DNA of 64,000 nt from Pseudomonas protegens CHA0 (lineage in GTDB: Bacteria; Pseudomonadota; Gammaproteobacteria; Pseudomonadales; Pseudomonadaceae). The notes beneath the pieces were generated by a model, which worked only from the letters and a program-made list of their open reading frames with translations, was not told the DNA's origin and did not search any database. Made by a program: the position numbers and the translations under genes. The stretch is from assembly GCF_000397205.1 (NCBI RefSeq), contig NC_021237.1, positions 3,845,001 to 3,909,000 on the forward strand, read 5' to 3'. This document shows positions 1-9,893 of this stretch, in pieces (the stretch's first letter is position 1; each line of letters opens with the position of its first letter).

Positions 1-714
1 GTGCTTGATGAAGGACGCCGCAGTATTGATCCGGTGCATTCCTGCACCCCAGTTGTAGGAATCCTTGCCCCAGAGTGGCGGCATCACGTAATCCGCACCG
101 GCCTTCTGGCCCTGGCCGTTGTCACCGTGGCAAACCGCACACTGCGCCTGATACACCGCCGCACCCTGCTTGAGGTCGTAGCCTTTGGCGGGCTGCGCCA
201 CGTCGGGATACCCGCGCCCGGGCAGCTCGACGCCCAGCGGCGCCTTGCTCGCCAGCCAGTAGGCATACACCGACAGCGCGGTAATCTGCGGACTGTCCGC
301 CGCCGGCGGCTTGCCACCGTTCATGCTGAACTGAAAACAGCCTTGCAGGCGCTCGGCAAAGGTATTCACCTTGTCGTTCTTCTTGCGATAGGCCGGGTAC
401 ATCGGGTACGCGCCCCACAGTGGCGCCGAGTTGGCCAAGCGCCCCTGATCAAGGTGGCAATTGCTGCAATTGAGGCCGTTGCCAACGAACTGCGGCGCCA
501 GGCGCTTGGTATCGACGAACAGGGCGTAGCCTTCGCGTACCAGCTTGCCGTAGGCGTTGTCCGGCAGCTCGCTTTCAGCCGGCGGCTTGAAGTACTCGAC
601 ATGGGCGGAAGCGCTCGGCGCCGGGATCTGCGACTGGTCCTCCATGGCGATGGTGGCCGCCTGGACCTGGATCGCGAGCAGGCTCAGCAGCGCCCCTGGA
701 ATCAATAGTTTCAT
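1..714 (-). CDS. tsdA: TsdA-like diheme c-type cytochrome (thiosulfate dehydrogenase), partial
   Basis: The gene begins at 714 and runs off the left edge, leaving 238 codons. An N-terminal signal peptide (MKLLIPGALL...VQA) directs it to the periplasm. Two CXXCH haem sites are visible, CSNCH and CAVCH. Between them is a GCFQFSMNG segment, which resembles the region supplying the unusual Cys haem ligand in TsdA enzymes. TsdA oxidises two thiosulfates to tetrathionate. The start ATG overlaps the stop of the upstream cytochrome gene (ATGA), so translation is probably coupled. Thiosulfate dehydrogenase is inferred from motif order and the cytochrome partner. The C-terminus is outside the window. 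Confidence 0.75.
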   Translation of the reverse strand, partial: MKLLIPGALLSLLAIQVQAATIAMEDQSQIPAPSASAHVEYFKPPAESELPDNAYGKLVREGYALFVDTKRLAPQFVGNGLNCSNCHLDQGRLANSAPLWGAYPMYPAYRKKNDKVNTFAERLQGCFQFSMNGGKPPAADSPQITALSVYAYWLASKAPLGVELPGRGYPDVAQPAKGYDLKQGAAVYQAQCAVCHGDNGQGQKAGADYVMPPLWGKDSYNWGAGMHRINTAASFIKH

Positions 715-1361
715 GGGCGCGCCTCCTGGGAGTTCAAGGTTGCAAAGTAGTCCGCCACGGCAGCCACTTCTTCGGCGCTCAGGGATTTGGCGATGTGCCC
801 CATCAGGTCATTGGGGTCGTTGTGGCGGGTACCTTCACGCCAGGCGTTGAGCTGTGCCACCAGGTAGCTGGCAGGCTGCCCGGCCAGGGGTGGGAAGGCG
901 GTACCGACGCCCACGCCACCCGGTCCGTGGCAACTGACGCACTCGGGCACTTGCCGTTCCCAGGCACCACGCAGGGCCAGGCGCTCACCGACACCGGTGG
1001 CCACCTGGCTACGGCTGACAGGAGCCAGCTTGGGCGCAGGCATGGCGGCCAGGGTCGTGGTGACCGCGGTGATTTCCTCTTCACTCAAGGCCTTGGCCAG
1101 CGGTTGCATCACAGGGCTTGTGCGGGCGCCGCTGCGAAAGTCGTGCAACTGCTTGCCCAGATATCCCGCTGGCAACCCGGCAAGGCGTGGAAACCCGGCC
1201 GGAGCCAGGCCCATGCCATCGGCACCATGGCAGGCCAGGCAAGCCGTCGCCCCCGGCTGGGCGCCTCCCTGGGTAAAGACTTTCTGCCCCTCCACGGCAT
1301 GGGCAGTTTGAACCAACAGCAGCATCAGGCCACTCAATAGCATTCGATCCAGTGGGATCAT
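711..1361 (-). CDS. tsdB: Diheme cytochrome c4-type electron acceptor (TsdB-like)
   Basis: This 216-residue protein has a signal peptide ending near AHA and two cytochrome c modules, each with a CXXCH site (CLACH in the first half, CVSCH in the second). That is the tandem architecture of the cytochrome c4 family. It lies directly upstream of, and overlaps by 4 bases, the TsdA-like gene. The tsdB-tsdA order is known from thiosulfate-oxidising proteobacteria, where TsdB accepts electrons from TsdA. The role is therefore inferred mainly from context. The protein would be periplasmic. Confidence 0.75.
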   Translation of the reverse strand: MIPLDRMLLSGLMLLLVQTAHAVEGQKVFTQGGAQPGATACLACHGADGMGLAPAGFPRLAGLPAGYLGKQLHDFRSGARTSPVMQPLAKALSEEEITAVTTTLAAMPAPKLAPVSRSQVATGVGERLALRGAWERQVPECVSCHGPGGVGVGTAFPPLAGQPASYLVAQLNAWREGTRHNDPNDLMGHIAKSLSAEEVAAVADYFATLNSQEARP

Positions 1362-1658
1362 ATGAACTCCATTATTCTAGTTATATGCTTAGACCTGCAT
1401 GGCATAAGCACACAAATAGTAGGTCAATTGATCCACCGGGACAACGCGAAATTGCCCCGCGCCTATCGAATACCGAACAGCAAAACAAGGTTTTACCAGG
1501 CGAAAAAAAGCGGCTAATCGCCGCAGTGCAACAAGGCTTCTGCCCACGCAAAAGCAGCCCCGGGCCGCGCTTGGCGGCGCTACCCGGGGCCTGGGGCAAA
1601 GTCTGGAGAAGGGATGCAAGCGGGTAACCGGGGCCGGTCACCCGCAGGGAGCAACGGC
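1362..1658. other. Intergenic region with GC-rich hairpin
   Basis: I see no gene here. A strong inverted repeat lies at about 1558-1587 (GCCCCGGG ... CCCGGGGC), just downstream of where the leftward lipoprotein gene ends. It could act as a terminator stem but has no clean T tract. The promoter of the leftward cytochrome operon should lie in the 1362-1450 part; I cannot define its boxes. Confidence 0.35.
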
Positions 1659-2009
1659 TTAGCCGGAGATACAGTCTTCACCGGCCTTGCGCACATCCTG
1701 AGGGCGCAAGGGGTTGTTGCTCATCTGCTCGTGCAGCTTGATGCTGCTGCCACCGGAACGCGCCTCAATGTAGAACACTGCAGCCGGGGCCGGCGACAGG
1801 CTCTGGGGCACTAGTACCCGAAAGCCGTCCTTGTGCGGCTCGACCTGCAGCGCGCCGCGGCTGCCGGAGAGCTTGTCGGCTAGGCACTTGGCGTATTCCT
1901 GAGGCTTCTTGCCGGAAATCACGCTCAGGGTTGGCGGTGTCTGGTTGATGTCCGAGACGCTTGCGCAACCGCCGATGGCCAAGACCAGAACCCACACCCA
2001 GCGCTTCAT
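1659..2009 (-). CDS. Small lipoprotein of unknown function
   Basis: The product is 116 residues and begins with a lipoprotein signal (MKRWVWVLVLAIGGC, lipobox IGGC, Cys at about 15). Asp does not follow the Cys (A-S instead), so outer-membrane sorting is likely. The mature part has two further cysteines (AKCLAD and EDCISG) that could form a disulfide. I do not recognise the family. It is transcribed alone, divergently from the DUF1883 gene. Confidence 0.7.
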   Translation of the reverse strand: MKRWVWVLVLAIGGCASVSDINQTPPTLSVISGKKPQEYAKCLADKLSGSRGALQVEPHKDGFRVLVPQSLSPAPAAVFYIEARSGGSSIKLHEQMSNNPLRPQDVRKAGEDCISG

Positions 2010-2220
2010 ATGAAAATCTCCAATAAAGTCCCTCCGACAGCAAAGGCGCCGTTTTTCTCCGGAGGCACGGCTTTATCGCCGATAAAAATCCAAATAACTG
2101 TTTTAAATTGTCAAAGCTCGACGCCGGGGCCGAATAATACTCCTTTGGGCCTGATAAACTGCGCCACCGCCCACGCAAACGTTTTTTGCTTTTGTAGCTA
2201 TAGCCCTTCTGGAGGCGCCC

Positions 2221-2523
2221 ATGAAATTCATCCACCAGCGCGAGCACCTGAACGAAGACGATATCGTCGTCATCGAATGCTCCCAGGTCTGCAACATTCG
2301 CCTGATGAGCGACGCCAACTTCCGCAGCTTCAAGAACGGCGGCCGTCATACCTATCACGGCGGCGCCTTCGACAAGTTCCCTGCGAAGATCACCGCCCCC
2401 AGCACCGGTTTCTGGAACATCACCATCGACACCGTCAACCGTCGGCCCATCAGCGTGACCCGCAAGCCGAACCTGACGCATTCGATCCGCATCATTCGCC
2501 GCTCCAGCTCGAAACTGCGCTAA
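2221..2523 (+). CDS. DUF1883 domain protein
   Basis: The product is 100 residues. A good ribosome binding site (GGAGG) sits 6 bases before the ATG. The sequence, rich in beta-strand (DDIVVIECSQVCNIRLM ... GFWNITIDT), matches my memory of the DUF1883 family found in Pseudomonas. The function is unknown. The C-terminus is basic (RRSSSKLR). It is followed by another short gene in the same direction 29 bases downstream, so the two may be co-transcribed. Confidence 0.75.
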   Translation: MKFIHQREHLNEDDIVVIECSQVCNIRLMSDANFRSFKNGGRHTYHGGAFDKFPAKITAPSTGFWNITIDTVNRRPISVTRKPNLTHSIRIIRRSSSKLR

Positions 2524-2552
2524 GCCCTCCCCTCGCGACAACAGGTAGCCCC

Positions 2553-2723
2553 GTGCCCCAGACCACCAAGTACGTCATCAAATACAAGCTCAACGGTGAG
2601 CGCCGCTTCGAATTCGCCCAGTTGCAGACCGGCTCCGAGGAAGAAGCCCGGGCCGCCCTCGAGGCGCTGCACGGCCAGTCCGACGATGTCATCAGCGACG
2701 TCAGCGTCAGCAAGGCCTTGTAG
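2553..2723 (+). CDS. Small conserved hypothetical protein, 56 aa, GTG start
   Basis: A 57-codon frame starts at GTG 2553 and stops at TAG 2721-2723. It encodes a soluble acidic peptide (starts MPQTTKYVIKYKLNGERRF) with a likely beta-beta-alpha-beta pattern. No ATG is available in frame. AGGTAG lies about 6 bases before the GTG. Codon usage is typical of the neighbours. The family is not recognised. It sits between DUF1883 and the oxygenase gene. Confidence 0.55.
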   Translation: MPQTTKYVIKYKLNGERRFEFAQLQTGSEEEARAALEALHGQSDDVISDVSVSKAL

Positions 2724-2826
2724 AGCGCCGCTGCGCACCACCGATTCAAGCGCAAGCAACGGAGTGTTCGGCGGCCAACCGTGCCGCAGACTGGCCGGGT
2801 TCCCTACCGCCCAGGACACTCCCGCC

Positions 2827-3543
2827 ATGCCCGCCCCCTCGCTACACGATCGCCTGCAACAACTGGATTGGGCCCGCATCGAGCAGGCCCTCGACCAGGA
2901 CGGCTGCGCCCGCCTCGAAGGCCTGTTGACCCCAGCGCAATGCCAGGCCCTGAGCCGGCTTTACCAGAGCCCCGAGTTGTTTCGCTCGAAAGTGATCATG
3001 GCCCGCCATGGCTTTGGCCGTGGCCAGTACCAGTATTTTGGCTATCCGCTGCCGGAGCCCGTGGCGCAATTGCGCCAGTTGCTCTACCCGCGCCTGGTGG
3101 ACCAGGCCAACCGCTGGAACCGCCTGATGAACATCGACGTCCAATACCCGATGCAACACGCCGCCTTCATCCAGCGCTGCCACGACGCCGGGCAGATGCG
3201 CCCGACGCCCTTGCTGCTGCAATACGGCCCCGGGGACTACAACTGCCTGCACCAGGATCTGTACGGCGAGCACGTATTCCCCTTGCAAGTGGCCTTCCTG
3301 TTGTCGCAGCCGGGAAGCGACTTCAGCGGCGGTGAACTGGTGCTCACCGAACAGCGCCCACGCATGCAATCGCGGCCGCAGGTCATTGGTCTGAAGCAGG
3401 GTGATGGGCTGGTTTTCGCCGTGCATCATCGCCCGGTAGCCGGAGCGCGCGGGCACTATCGGGTGACCTTGCGCCACGGTGTCAGCCGCGTTCACAGTGG
3501 CCAGCGCCATACCCTTGGAGTGATTTTTCACGATGCACTGTAA
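2827..3543 (+). CDS. 2OG-Fe(II) oxygenase (prolyl-hydroxylase-like)
   Basis: The product is 238 residues, starting at ATG 2827. Iron-ligand residues of the double-stranded beta-helix fold are visible: H142 and D144 in the HQDLYG motif and H223 in RVHSGQR, with R227 positioned to bind 2-oxoglutarate. A C-terminal VIFHDAL strand completes the fold. Its 3' end overlaps the start of alkB by 11 bases, and ada follows. This clustering suggests a role linked to the alkylation response, but the substrate is unknown. It could act on protein or on small molecules. Confidence 0.75.
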   Translation: MPAPSLHDRLQQLDWARIEQALDQDGCARLEGLLTPAQCQALSRLYQSPELFRSKVIMARHGFGRGQYQYFGYPLPEPVAQLRQLLYPRLVDQANRWNRLMNIDVQYPMQHAAFIQRCHDAGQMRPTPLLLQYGPGDYNCLHQDLYGEHVFPLQVAFLLSQPGSDFSGGELVLTEQRPRMQSRPQVIGLKQGDGLVFAVHHRPVAGARGHYRVTLRHGVSRVHSGQRHTLGVIFHDAL

Positions 3544-4213
3544 TGATGACGGCCCAGCCACCCTCGGGCTGTTCAGTGACAGCGACCTGCAGCAGCCTGC
3601 CCGCGTCGAGGTCCTGGGCCCACAATCCCGGGTATTGCGCGGCTTCGCCCTGCCCTGGGTCGAAGCGCTGCTGCCGCAACTCGATGCCGTGCTCGCCGCC
3701 GCACCCTTTCGCCAGATGCAGACGCCCGGCGGCTTCACCATGTCGGTGGGCCTCAGCAGTTGCGGGCAACTGGGCTGGACCACCGACCGCAGCGGCTACC
3801 GCTACAGCCCCATCGACCCGCAAAGCCAGCGCCCCTGGCCAGCACTGCCCAAGGTATTCCAGGAGCTGGCCGAAGCCGCGGCCGAGGCGGCCGGCTTTCC
3901 CGGGTTCGCCCCGGACTCCTGCCTGATCAACTGCTACCGGCCGGGGGCAAAGATGTCACTGCATCAGGACAAGAACGAGCGCGACTACTCGGCCCCTATC
4001 GTGTCCCTGTCCCTGGGCCTGCCGGCGATCTTTCTCTTCGGCGGCCGGCAGCGCAGCGACAAGAGCCAGCGGGTCGCGCTGCTGCATGGCGATGTGGTGG
4101 TCTGGGGCGGCGTCGACCGCCTGCGCTATCACGGAGTGCTGGCCCTGAAGGACGGCCACCACCCGCTGTTGGGCCAGCAACGGATCAACCTGACCTTGCG
4201 CCGGGCCGGCTGA
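3533..4213 (+). CDS. alkB: AlkB-family DNA/RNA alkylation repair dioxygenase
   Basis: The product is 226 residues, close to E. coli AlkB (216). The HxD motif (H144, D146 in SLHQDKNE), the distal His (H200 in RYHGV) and the 2OG-binding arginine motif (RINLTLRR) near the C-terminus are all present. The substrate-lid region (GYRYSPIDP) also looks like AlkB. The enzyme oxidatively demethylates 1-methyladenine and 3-methylcytosine in DNA. The gene overlaps the upstream oxygenase and precedes ada, which in E. coli controls alkB. Confidence 0.9.
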   Translation: MHCNDDGPATLGLFSDSDLQQPARVEVLGPQSRVLRGFALPWVEALLPQLDAVLAAAPFRQMQTPGGFTMSVGLSSCGQLGWTTDRSGYRYSPIDPQSQRPWPALPKVFQELAEAAAEAAGFPGFAPDSCLINCYRPGAKMSLHQDKNERDYSAPIVSLSLGLPAIFLFGGRQRSDKSQRVALLHGDVVVWGGVDRLRYHGVLALKDGHHPLLGQQRINLTLRRAG

Positions 4214-4298
4214 CGTTGAGAATTCAAGCGCAAGGCCCGGAGTGCCGAACGGCCCCAGCTTGGTTAATCTGGCCGCCACCGCTTACCGAGTACCGACC

Positions 4299-5384
4299 AT
4301 GACCGCCTTGTCGCGCAAGCACCGCATCGAACAGGACCCCCGCTGGCAAGCCGTGCTCAAGCGCGATGCCAGCGCCGATGCCAGCTTTGTCTACGCCGTG
4401 CGCACCACCGGCGTCTATTGCCGCCCCAGCAGCCTGTCGCGCTTGCCCAAGGCCGAGAATGTCGAATTCTTCGACAGCGCCGAGCAAGCCGAAGCCGCCG
4501 GCTACCGCCCGAGCAAGCGCCTGGCCAGTGACCAGACCCAGGTCGCGGCGCACCATGCCACGCTGGTGGCGCTGGCCTGCCGGCAGATCGAGGGCGCCGA
4601 AACACCGCCCAGCCTGAGCCAGCTGGCGCAGCAGGCCGGCATGAGCAGCTATCACTTTCACCGAGTGTTCAAGGCCGCCACCGGGCTGACCCCCCGGGCC
4701 TATGCCAACGCGCAACGCTCACGCAAGGTACGCTCCCACCTGGAACGCGGCCAGTCGGTCACCGAAGCCCTGTATGACGCCGGCTTCAACTCCAACAGCC
4801 GTTTCTACGAAGCGGCCGACCAGTTGCTGGGCATGACGCCCAGCGACTACCGCGCCGGCGGCCCCAACACCGATATCCGCTTCGCCCTCGGCCAGTGTTC
4901 CCTGGGGGCAATACTGGTGGCGCAAAGCGCGCGCGGTGTGTGTGCGATTCTCCTGGGGGATGAACCCGGCCCGCTGCTGGAGCAACTGCAGGACAAGTTC
5001 CCCCGGGCCAACCTGATCGGTGCCGACCGCGATTTCGAGCGCCTGGTCGCCCAGGTAGTGGGGTTTATCGAGGCCCCGGCCATTGGCCTGGACCTGCCCC
5101 TGGATCTGCAAGGCACGGTGTTCCAGGAGCGGGTATGGCAGGCCCTGAGGAGCATTCCTCTGGGCAGCACCGCCAGTTACGCCGAAATTGCCCAGCGCAT
5201 TGGCGCGCCCAAGTCCATGCGCGCCGTGGCCCAGGCCTGCGCGGCCAACAGCCTGGCGGTGGCCATTCCCTGCCACCGGGTGGTACGCAGCGACGGCAGC
5301 CTTTCGGGCTACCGCTGGGGTGTGGAACGCAAGCGTCAGTTGCTGGAGCGCGAAGCGGCCTGCGAGGCCTCGATGCCGATGTAG
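4299..5384 (+). CDS. ada: Ada regulator/O6-alkylguanine-DNA alkyltransferase with degenerate N-terminal zinc site
   Basis: The product is 361 residues (E. coli Ada is 354). The ATG at 4299 is chosen because the protein then begins like Ada, ahead of the DPRW motif. Domain order is the methylphosphotriester domain (about 10-80), AraC-type HTH (about 90-190) and a methyltransferase domain with the intact active site PCHRVV (C325). In the N-domain only C41 (YCRPS) of the four expected zinc cysteines is present. The others are S45, S72 and L75, where E. coli has CRPSC and CKRC. Phosphotriester repair and methylation-triggered activation should be altered. O6-methylguanine repair should be intact. 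Confidence 0.9.
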   Translation: MTALSRKHRIEQDPRWQAVLKRDASADASFVYAVRTTGVYCRPSSLSRLPKAENVEFFDSAEQAEAAGYRPSKRLASDQTQVAAHHATLVALACRQIEGAETPPSLSQLAQQAGMSSYHFHRVFKAATGLTPRAYANAQRSRKVRSHLERGQSVTEALYDAGFNSNSRFYEAADQLLGMTPSDYRAGGPNTDIRFALGQCSLGAILVAQSARGVCAILLGDEPGPLLEQLQDKFPRANLIGADRDFERLVAQVVGFIEAPAIGLDLPLDLQGTVFQERVWQALRSIPLGSTASYAEIAQRIGAPKSMRAVAQACAANSLAVAIPCHRVVRSDGSLSGYRWGVERKRQLLEREAACEASMPM

Positions 5385-5824
5385 ATCGCCACCGAATCGG
5401 CACTGGTGTAGACCTCGAAATCCGTGGCGAAGGCGCGCCGGACCTGGGGGTTGTCCTGGAAGTAGGCCCAGATCAGCCCCCAGGTCTGGATCACGCAATC
5501 GGGCATAGCGCCCTTGGCACTGAACACCAGGTAGTCCCCGCCCTGGACAGCCACGCTCGGGTAGTCGGCGCAGGCACCTTCCAGCGCCACGCCGGCGGTC
5601 ACGTCGAAGTGCCCGCTGGCATCGGACTCGTAGTTGGAATAGACGCCGTAGACGAACGAATCAGCCTGGCGAGGGCTGATCTTGTCGAACAGCCCCTCGA
5701 CATAGAAGCGCTGCCACATCGGCCCGATCCGGGCGCTGTCGGCCTGTTGCTCGGCGGCGTTGAGGGTCCTTACTTGCAGGCCTGCAACGCTGAACGGCAG
5801 TACTTCACGCAGTTTTACATCCAT
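5336..5824 (-). CDS. GyrI-like/AraC effector-binding domain protein
   Basis: The product is 162 residues. The sequence pattern (GPMWQRFYVEG ..., VYGVYSNYESDASG, DYLVFSAKG, YTSADSVAIYIGI) fits the GyrI-like or effector-binding domain of AraC/MerR regulators and the Rob C-terminus, here standing alone without a DNA-binding domain. Such proteins bind small hydrophobic or cationic ligands. The 3' end overlaps the end of ada by 49 bases on the opposite strand, so the two genes converge. SD sequence AAGGAAGG lies upstream of the ATG. Confidence 0.75.
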   Translation of the reverse strand: MDVKLREVLPFSVAGLQVRTLNAAEQQADSARIGPMWQRFYVEGLFDKISPRQADSFVYGVYSNYESDASGHFDVTAGVALEGACADYPSVAVQGGDYLVFSAKGAMPDCVIQTWGLIWAYFQDNPQVRRAFATDFEVYTSADSVAIYIGIEASQAASRSSN

Positions 5825-6038
5825 GGCCAGCCTTCCTTGAGGGGTGCGATGAGGAAAAATATCCGCCGCAGTCTAGCGCCGGATCGACGCCGCCGACAGC
5901 CGTCGGCAGCGGCCGCCGTATCGGTTGCAAAGGCCTGGAATCGAGCCCCGTGGAAAAGTCAGCTGGCCTCGGGGCGCCATCTCCTGATAAAAACCACGGG
6001 CTGCATCGTCTAAACCTGCCGACGGAGAATTCCCGCAA

Positions 6039-7103
6039 ATGAGCCAATGGACTGATCGCCGCCTCTTAGACCTGCTGGGTATCGCCCTGCCCATCATCCA
6101 AGCGCCCATGGCCGGCCCCTCCGGCTCCGCCATGGTGATCGGCGCCTCCCGGGCCGGTGCTCTGGGCTCCCTGCCCTGCGCCATGCTCGACGCCGGGCAG
6201 ATCCGCCAGGAAGTACAGGTGATTCGCTCAGCCACGCAGAACCCATTGAACCTGAATTTCTTCTGCCACCAGGTGCAGCCCGTCGATGCCGAACACGAGC
6301 AACGCTGGAAGAACGCCCTGGAGCCCTACTATCGCGAGCTGGGCGCCGACTTCGATGCTCCGACCCCGGTCAGCAACCGCGCGCCCTTCGATGAGAGCAC
6401 CTGCCAACTGGTGGAAGAGTTGCGCCCTGAAGTCGTGAGTTTCCACTTCGGCCTTCCAGAGCCTTCGTTGCTGGCCCGGGTCAAGGCCACCGGAGCCAAG
6501 GTGCTGTCCTCGGCCAGCACCGTCGATGAAGCGCTCTGGCTGGAGGAGCGCGGCTGCGACGCGATCATCGCCATGGGCTACGAAGCCGGCGGCCACCGGG
6601 CAATCTTCCTCGGCGACGATCTCAACAGCCAGGTCGGCACCATGGCCCTGGTGCCGCAGATCGTCGACGCGGTGCAACTGCCGGTGATTGCCGCCGGCGG
6701 CATCGGCGATGCCCGGGGCATCGTCGCGGCGCTGGCCCTCGGAGCCTCGGCGGTGCAACTGGGCACCGCTTACCTGTTCACCCCGGAAGCCAAGGTCAGC
6801 GCCGCCCACCACCATGCCCTGCGCCACGCCAAGGAAAGCGAAACCGCGTTGACCAACCTGTTCACCGGGCGCCCGGCCCGGGGCATCGTCAACCGCGTCA
6901 TGCGCGAAATCGGCCCCATCAGCCCGTTGGCGCCGGCCTTCCCCCGGGCCGGCGGCGCCTTGATGCCGCTGCGTGCCAAGGACGAGGCGGACTTCGCCAA
7001 CCTCTGGTCCGGCCAGGCCCTGCGCCTGGGGGTGGAACTGCCCGCCTACGAACTGACCCTGCGCCTGGCCGAACAAACCCTGGCACAACTGCGCAGACGC
7101 TGA
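6039..7103 (+). CDS. Nitronate monooxygenase (2-nitropropane dioxygenase family)
   Basis: The product is 354 residues, a FMN-dependent TIM barrel. N-terminal GIALPIIQAPMAGPSG is the family opening. GYEAGGHRA (a conserved His-containing loop), VIAAGGIGDARG and GASAVQLGTAYL are the phosphate/FMN-binding loops. It oxidises nitronates (propionate-3-nitronate, alkyl nitronates) to carbonyl compounds and nitrite. The start ATG is preceded by GGAG. It is transcribed alone. Confidence 0.88.
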   Translation: MSQWTDRRLLDLLGIALPIIQAPMAGPSGSAMVIGASRAGALGSLPCAMLDAGQIRQEVQVIRSATQNPLNLNFFCHQVQPVDAEHEQRWKNALEPYYRELGADFDAPTPVSNRAPFDESTCQLVEELRPEVVSFHFGLPEPSLLARVKATGAKVLSSASTVDEALWLEERGCDAIIAMGYEAGGHRAIFLGDDLNSQVGTMALVPQIVDAVQLPVIAAGGIGDARGIVAALALGASAVQLGTAYLFTPEAKVSAAHHHALRHAKESETALTNLFTGRPARGIVNRVMREIGPISPLAPAFPRAGGALMPLRAKDEADFANLWSGQALRLGVELPAYELTLRLAEQTLAQLRRR

Positions 7104-8045
<942 letters not shown>

Positions 8046-8726
8046 ATGAGCCTGTCGAGTGCCGATTTTTCCGCCATCTGGCTGACCCTCAAGCTGGCGT
8101 CCCTGACCACGCTGATCCTGCTGGTGGTCGGCACTCCGATAGCCCTGTGGCTGTCGCGCACCCGCTCCTGGCTGCGGGGGCCGATCGGCGCCGTGGTGGC
8201 TCTGCCCCTGGTGCTGCCACCCACGGTGATAGGTTTCTACCTGTTGCTGGCCCTGGGGCCCAACGGTTTCTTCGGCCAGTTCACCCAGTCCCTGGGGCTG
8301 GGCACCCTGACGTTCAGTTTTGCCGGCCTGGTGCTGGGCTCGGTGATCTACTCCATGCCCTTCGTGGTACAGCCGTTGCAAAATGCCTTTTCTGCCATTG
8401 GCAGCCGTCCCCTGGAAGTGGCCGCAACCCTGCGCGCCAACCCCTGGGACACCTTTTTCACGGTGATCCTGCCCCTGGCGCGGCCAGGCTTCATCACCGC
8501 CTCGATCCTCGGCTTTGCCCACACCGTCGGCGAGTTCGGCGTGGTGCTGATGATCGGCGGCAACATCCCCAACAAGACCCGGGTGGTTTCGGTGCAGATC
8601 TACGATCACGTCGAGGCCATGGAATACGCCCAGGCCCACTGGCTGGCCGGGGCCATGCTGGTGTTCTCGTTCCTGGTGCTGCTGGCGCTGTACTCCAGCC
8701 GCAAGACCAAAGCCGGCTGGAGCTGA
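8046..8726 (+). CDS. modB: Molybdate ABC transporter permease
   Basis: The product is 226 residues with about five membrane helices. The EAA loop that docks on ModC is present ([20 protein letters not shown]). [15 protein letters not shown] is typical for ModB. The ATG follows the modA stop with no gap, so translation is coupled. It forms the inner-membrane channel for molybdate. Confidence 0.93.
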   Translation: MSLSSADFSAIWLTLKLASLTTLILLVVGTPIALWLSRTRSWLRGPIGAVVALPLVLPPTVIGFYLLLALGPNGFFGQFTQSLGLGTLTFSFAGLVLGSVIYSMPFVVQPLQNAFSAIGSRPLEVAATLRANPWDTFFTVILPLARPGFITASILGFAHTVGEFGVVLMIGGNIPNKTRVVSVQIYDHVEAMEYAQAHWLAGAMLVFSFLVLLALYSSRKTKAGWS

Positions 8727-8730
8727 GCCG

Positions 8731-9813
8731 ATGAGCATTCACGTCAAGCTGCACCTGGGCTACCAGGACTTCGCCCTGGATCTCGACCTGCAACTGCCAG
8801 GGCGCGGGGTAACAGCCTTGTATGGACATTCGGGCTCGGGCAAGACCACCTGCCTGCGCTGCATCGCTGGCCTGGAAAAAGCCGGCCGCGGGCGCATCCA
8901 GATCAACGACGAAGTCTGGCAGGACAGCCAGCGCAAGCTGTTCGTCCCGCCCCACAAGCGCTCCCTGGGCTATGTGTTCCAGGAGGCCAGCCTGTTCGCC
9001 CACCTGTCCGTGCAAGCCAACCTGGAATTCGGCCTGCGGCGCATTGCCAAGGCACAACGCCGGGTGGACATGGCCCAGGCCACTGAACTGCTGGGCATCG
9101 GCCACCTGCTGCAGCGCCACCCGCAGCACCTTTCCGGCGGCGAGCGCCAGCGCATCGGCATTGCCCGGGCGCTGCTCACCAGCCCGCGGCTGCTGCTGAT
9201 GGACGAGCCCCTGGCGGCCCTGGACTCGAAACGCAAAAGCGAGATCCTGCCCTACCTGGAACGCTTGCACGACGAGCTGGATATCCCGGTGCTGTACGTC
9301 AGCCACTCCCAGGATGAAGTGGCGCGCCTGGCCGACCATATCGTCCTGCTCAGCAATGGCCGGGCCCTGGCCAGCGGCCCCGTGGGCGAGACCCTGGCGC
9401 GCCTGGACCTGCCCCTGGCCCTGGGTGACGACGCGGGCGTGGTGGTGGAAGGCCGGGTCAGCCATTACGACCCGGACTACCAGTTGCTGACCCTGCAACT
9501 GCCCGGCAGCCAGCTGACTATCCGCGTGGCCCACGAGCCTCTGGCACTGGGCAAGGCCTTGCGGTTCAAGGTCCAGGCCCGGGACGTCAGCCTGAGCCTG
9601 CTGGACAGCGAGCACAGCAGCATCCTCAACCGCCTGCCGGTAACGGTGCGCGACGAAATCCCCGCGGACAACGCCGCCCATGTGCTGGTGCGTCTGGACG
9701 TGGCGGGCAGCCCGTTGCTGGCGCGCATCACCCGCTTCTCCCGGGACCAGTTGAGCCTGCATCCCGGGCAGCAACTCTGGGCACAGATCAAGGCAGTGGC
9801 CGTCCTGGCGTAA
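8731..9813 (+). CDS. modC: Molybdate ABC transporter ATPase
   Basis: The product is 360 residues. The nucleotide-binding domain has Walker [10 protein letters not shown] (32-40), signature LSGGERQR, Walker [13 protein letters not shown] and H-loop SHSQDEV. A C-terminal MOP/TOBE domain (from about residue 285, [14 protein letters not shown]) binds molybdate and can inhibit the transporter. It begins 4 bases after modB and ends the operon. Confidence 0.93.
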   Translation: MSIHVKLHLGYQDFALDLDLQLPGRGVTALYGHSGSGKTTCLRCIAGLEKAGRGRIQINDEVWQDSQRKLFVPPHKRSLGYVFQEASLFAHLSVQANLEFGLRRIAKAQRRVDMAQATELLGIGHLLQRHPQHLSGGERQRIGIARALLTSPRLLLMDEPLAALDSKRKSEILPYLERLHDELDIPVLYVSHSQDEVARLADHIVLLSNGRALASGPVGETLARLDLPLALGDDAGVVVEGRVSHYDPDYQLLTLQLPGSQLTIRVAHEPLALGKALRFKVQARDVSLSLLDSEHSSILNRLPVTVRDEIPADNAAHVLVRLDVAGSPLLARITRFSRDQLSLHPGQQLWAQIKAVAVLA

Positions 9814-9893
9814 ACCGCAGAGAAAATCGGCACCCTTGGCCGAGGCCGCGGTCCATGGTCTACCGGCCCGCACTTTGTCCAGGACCTGCCGCC

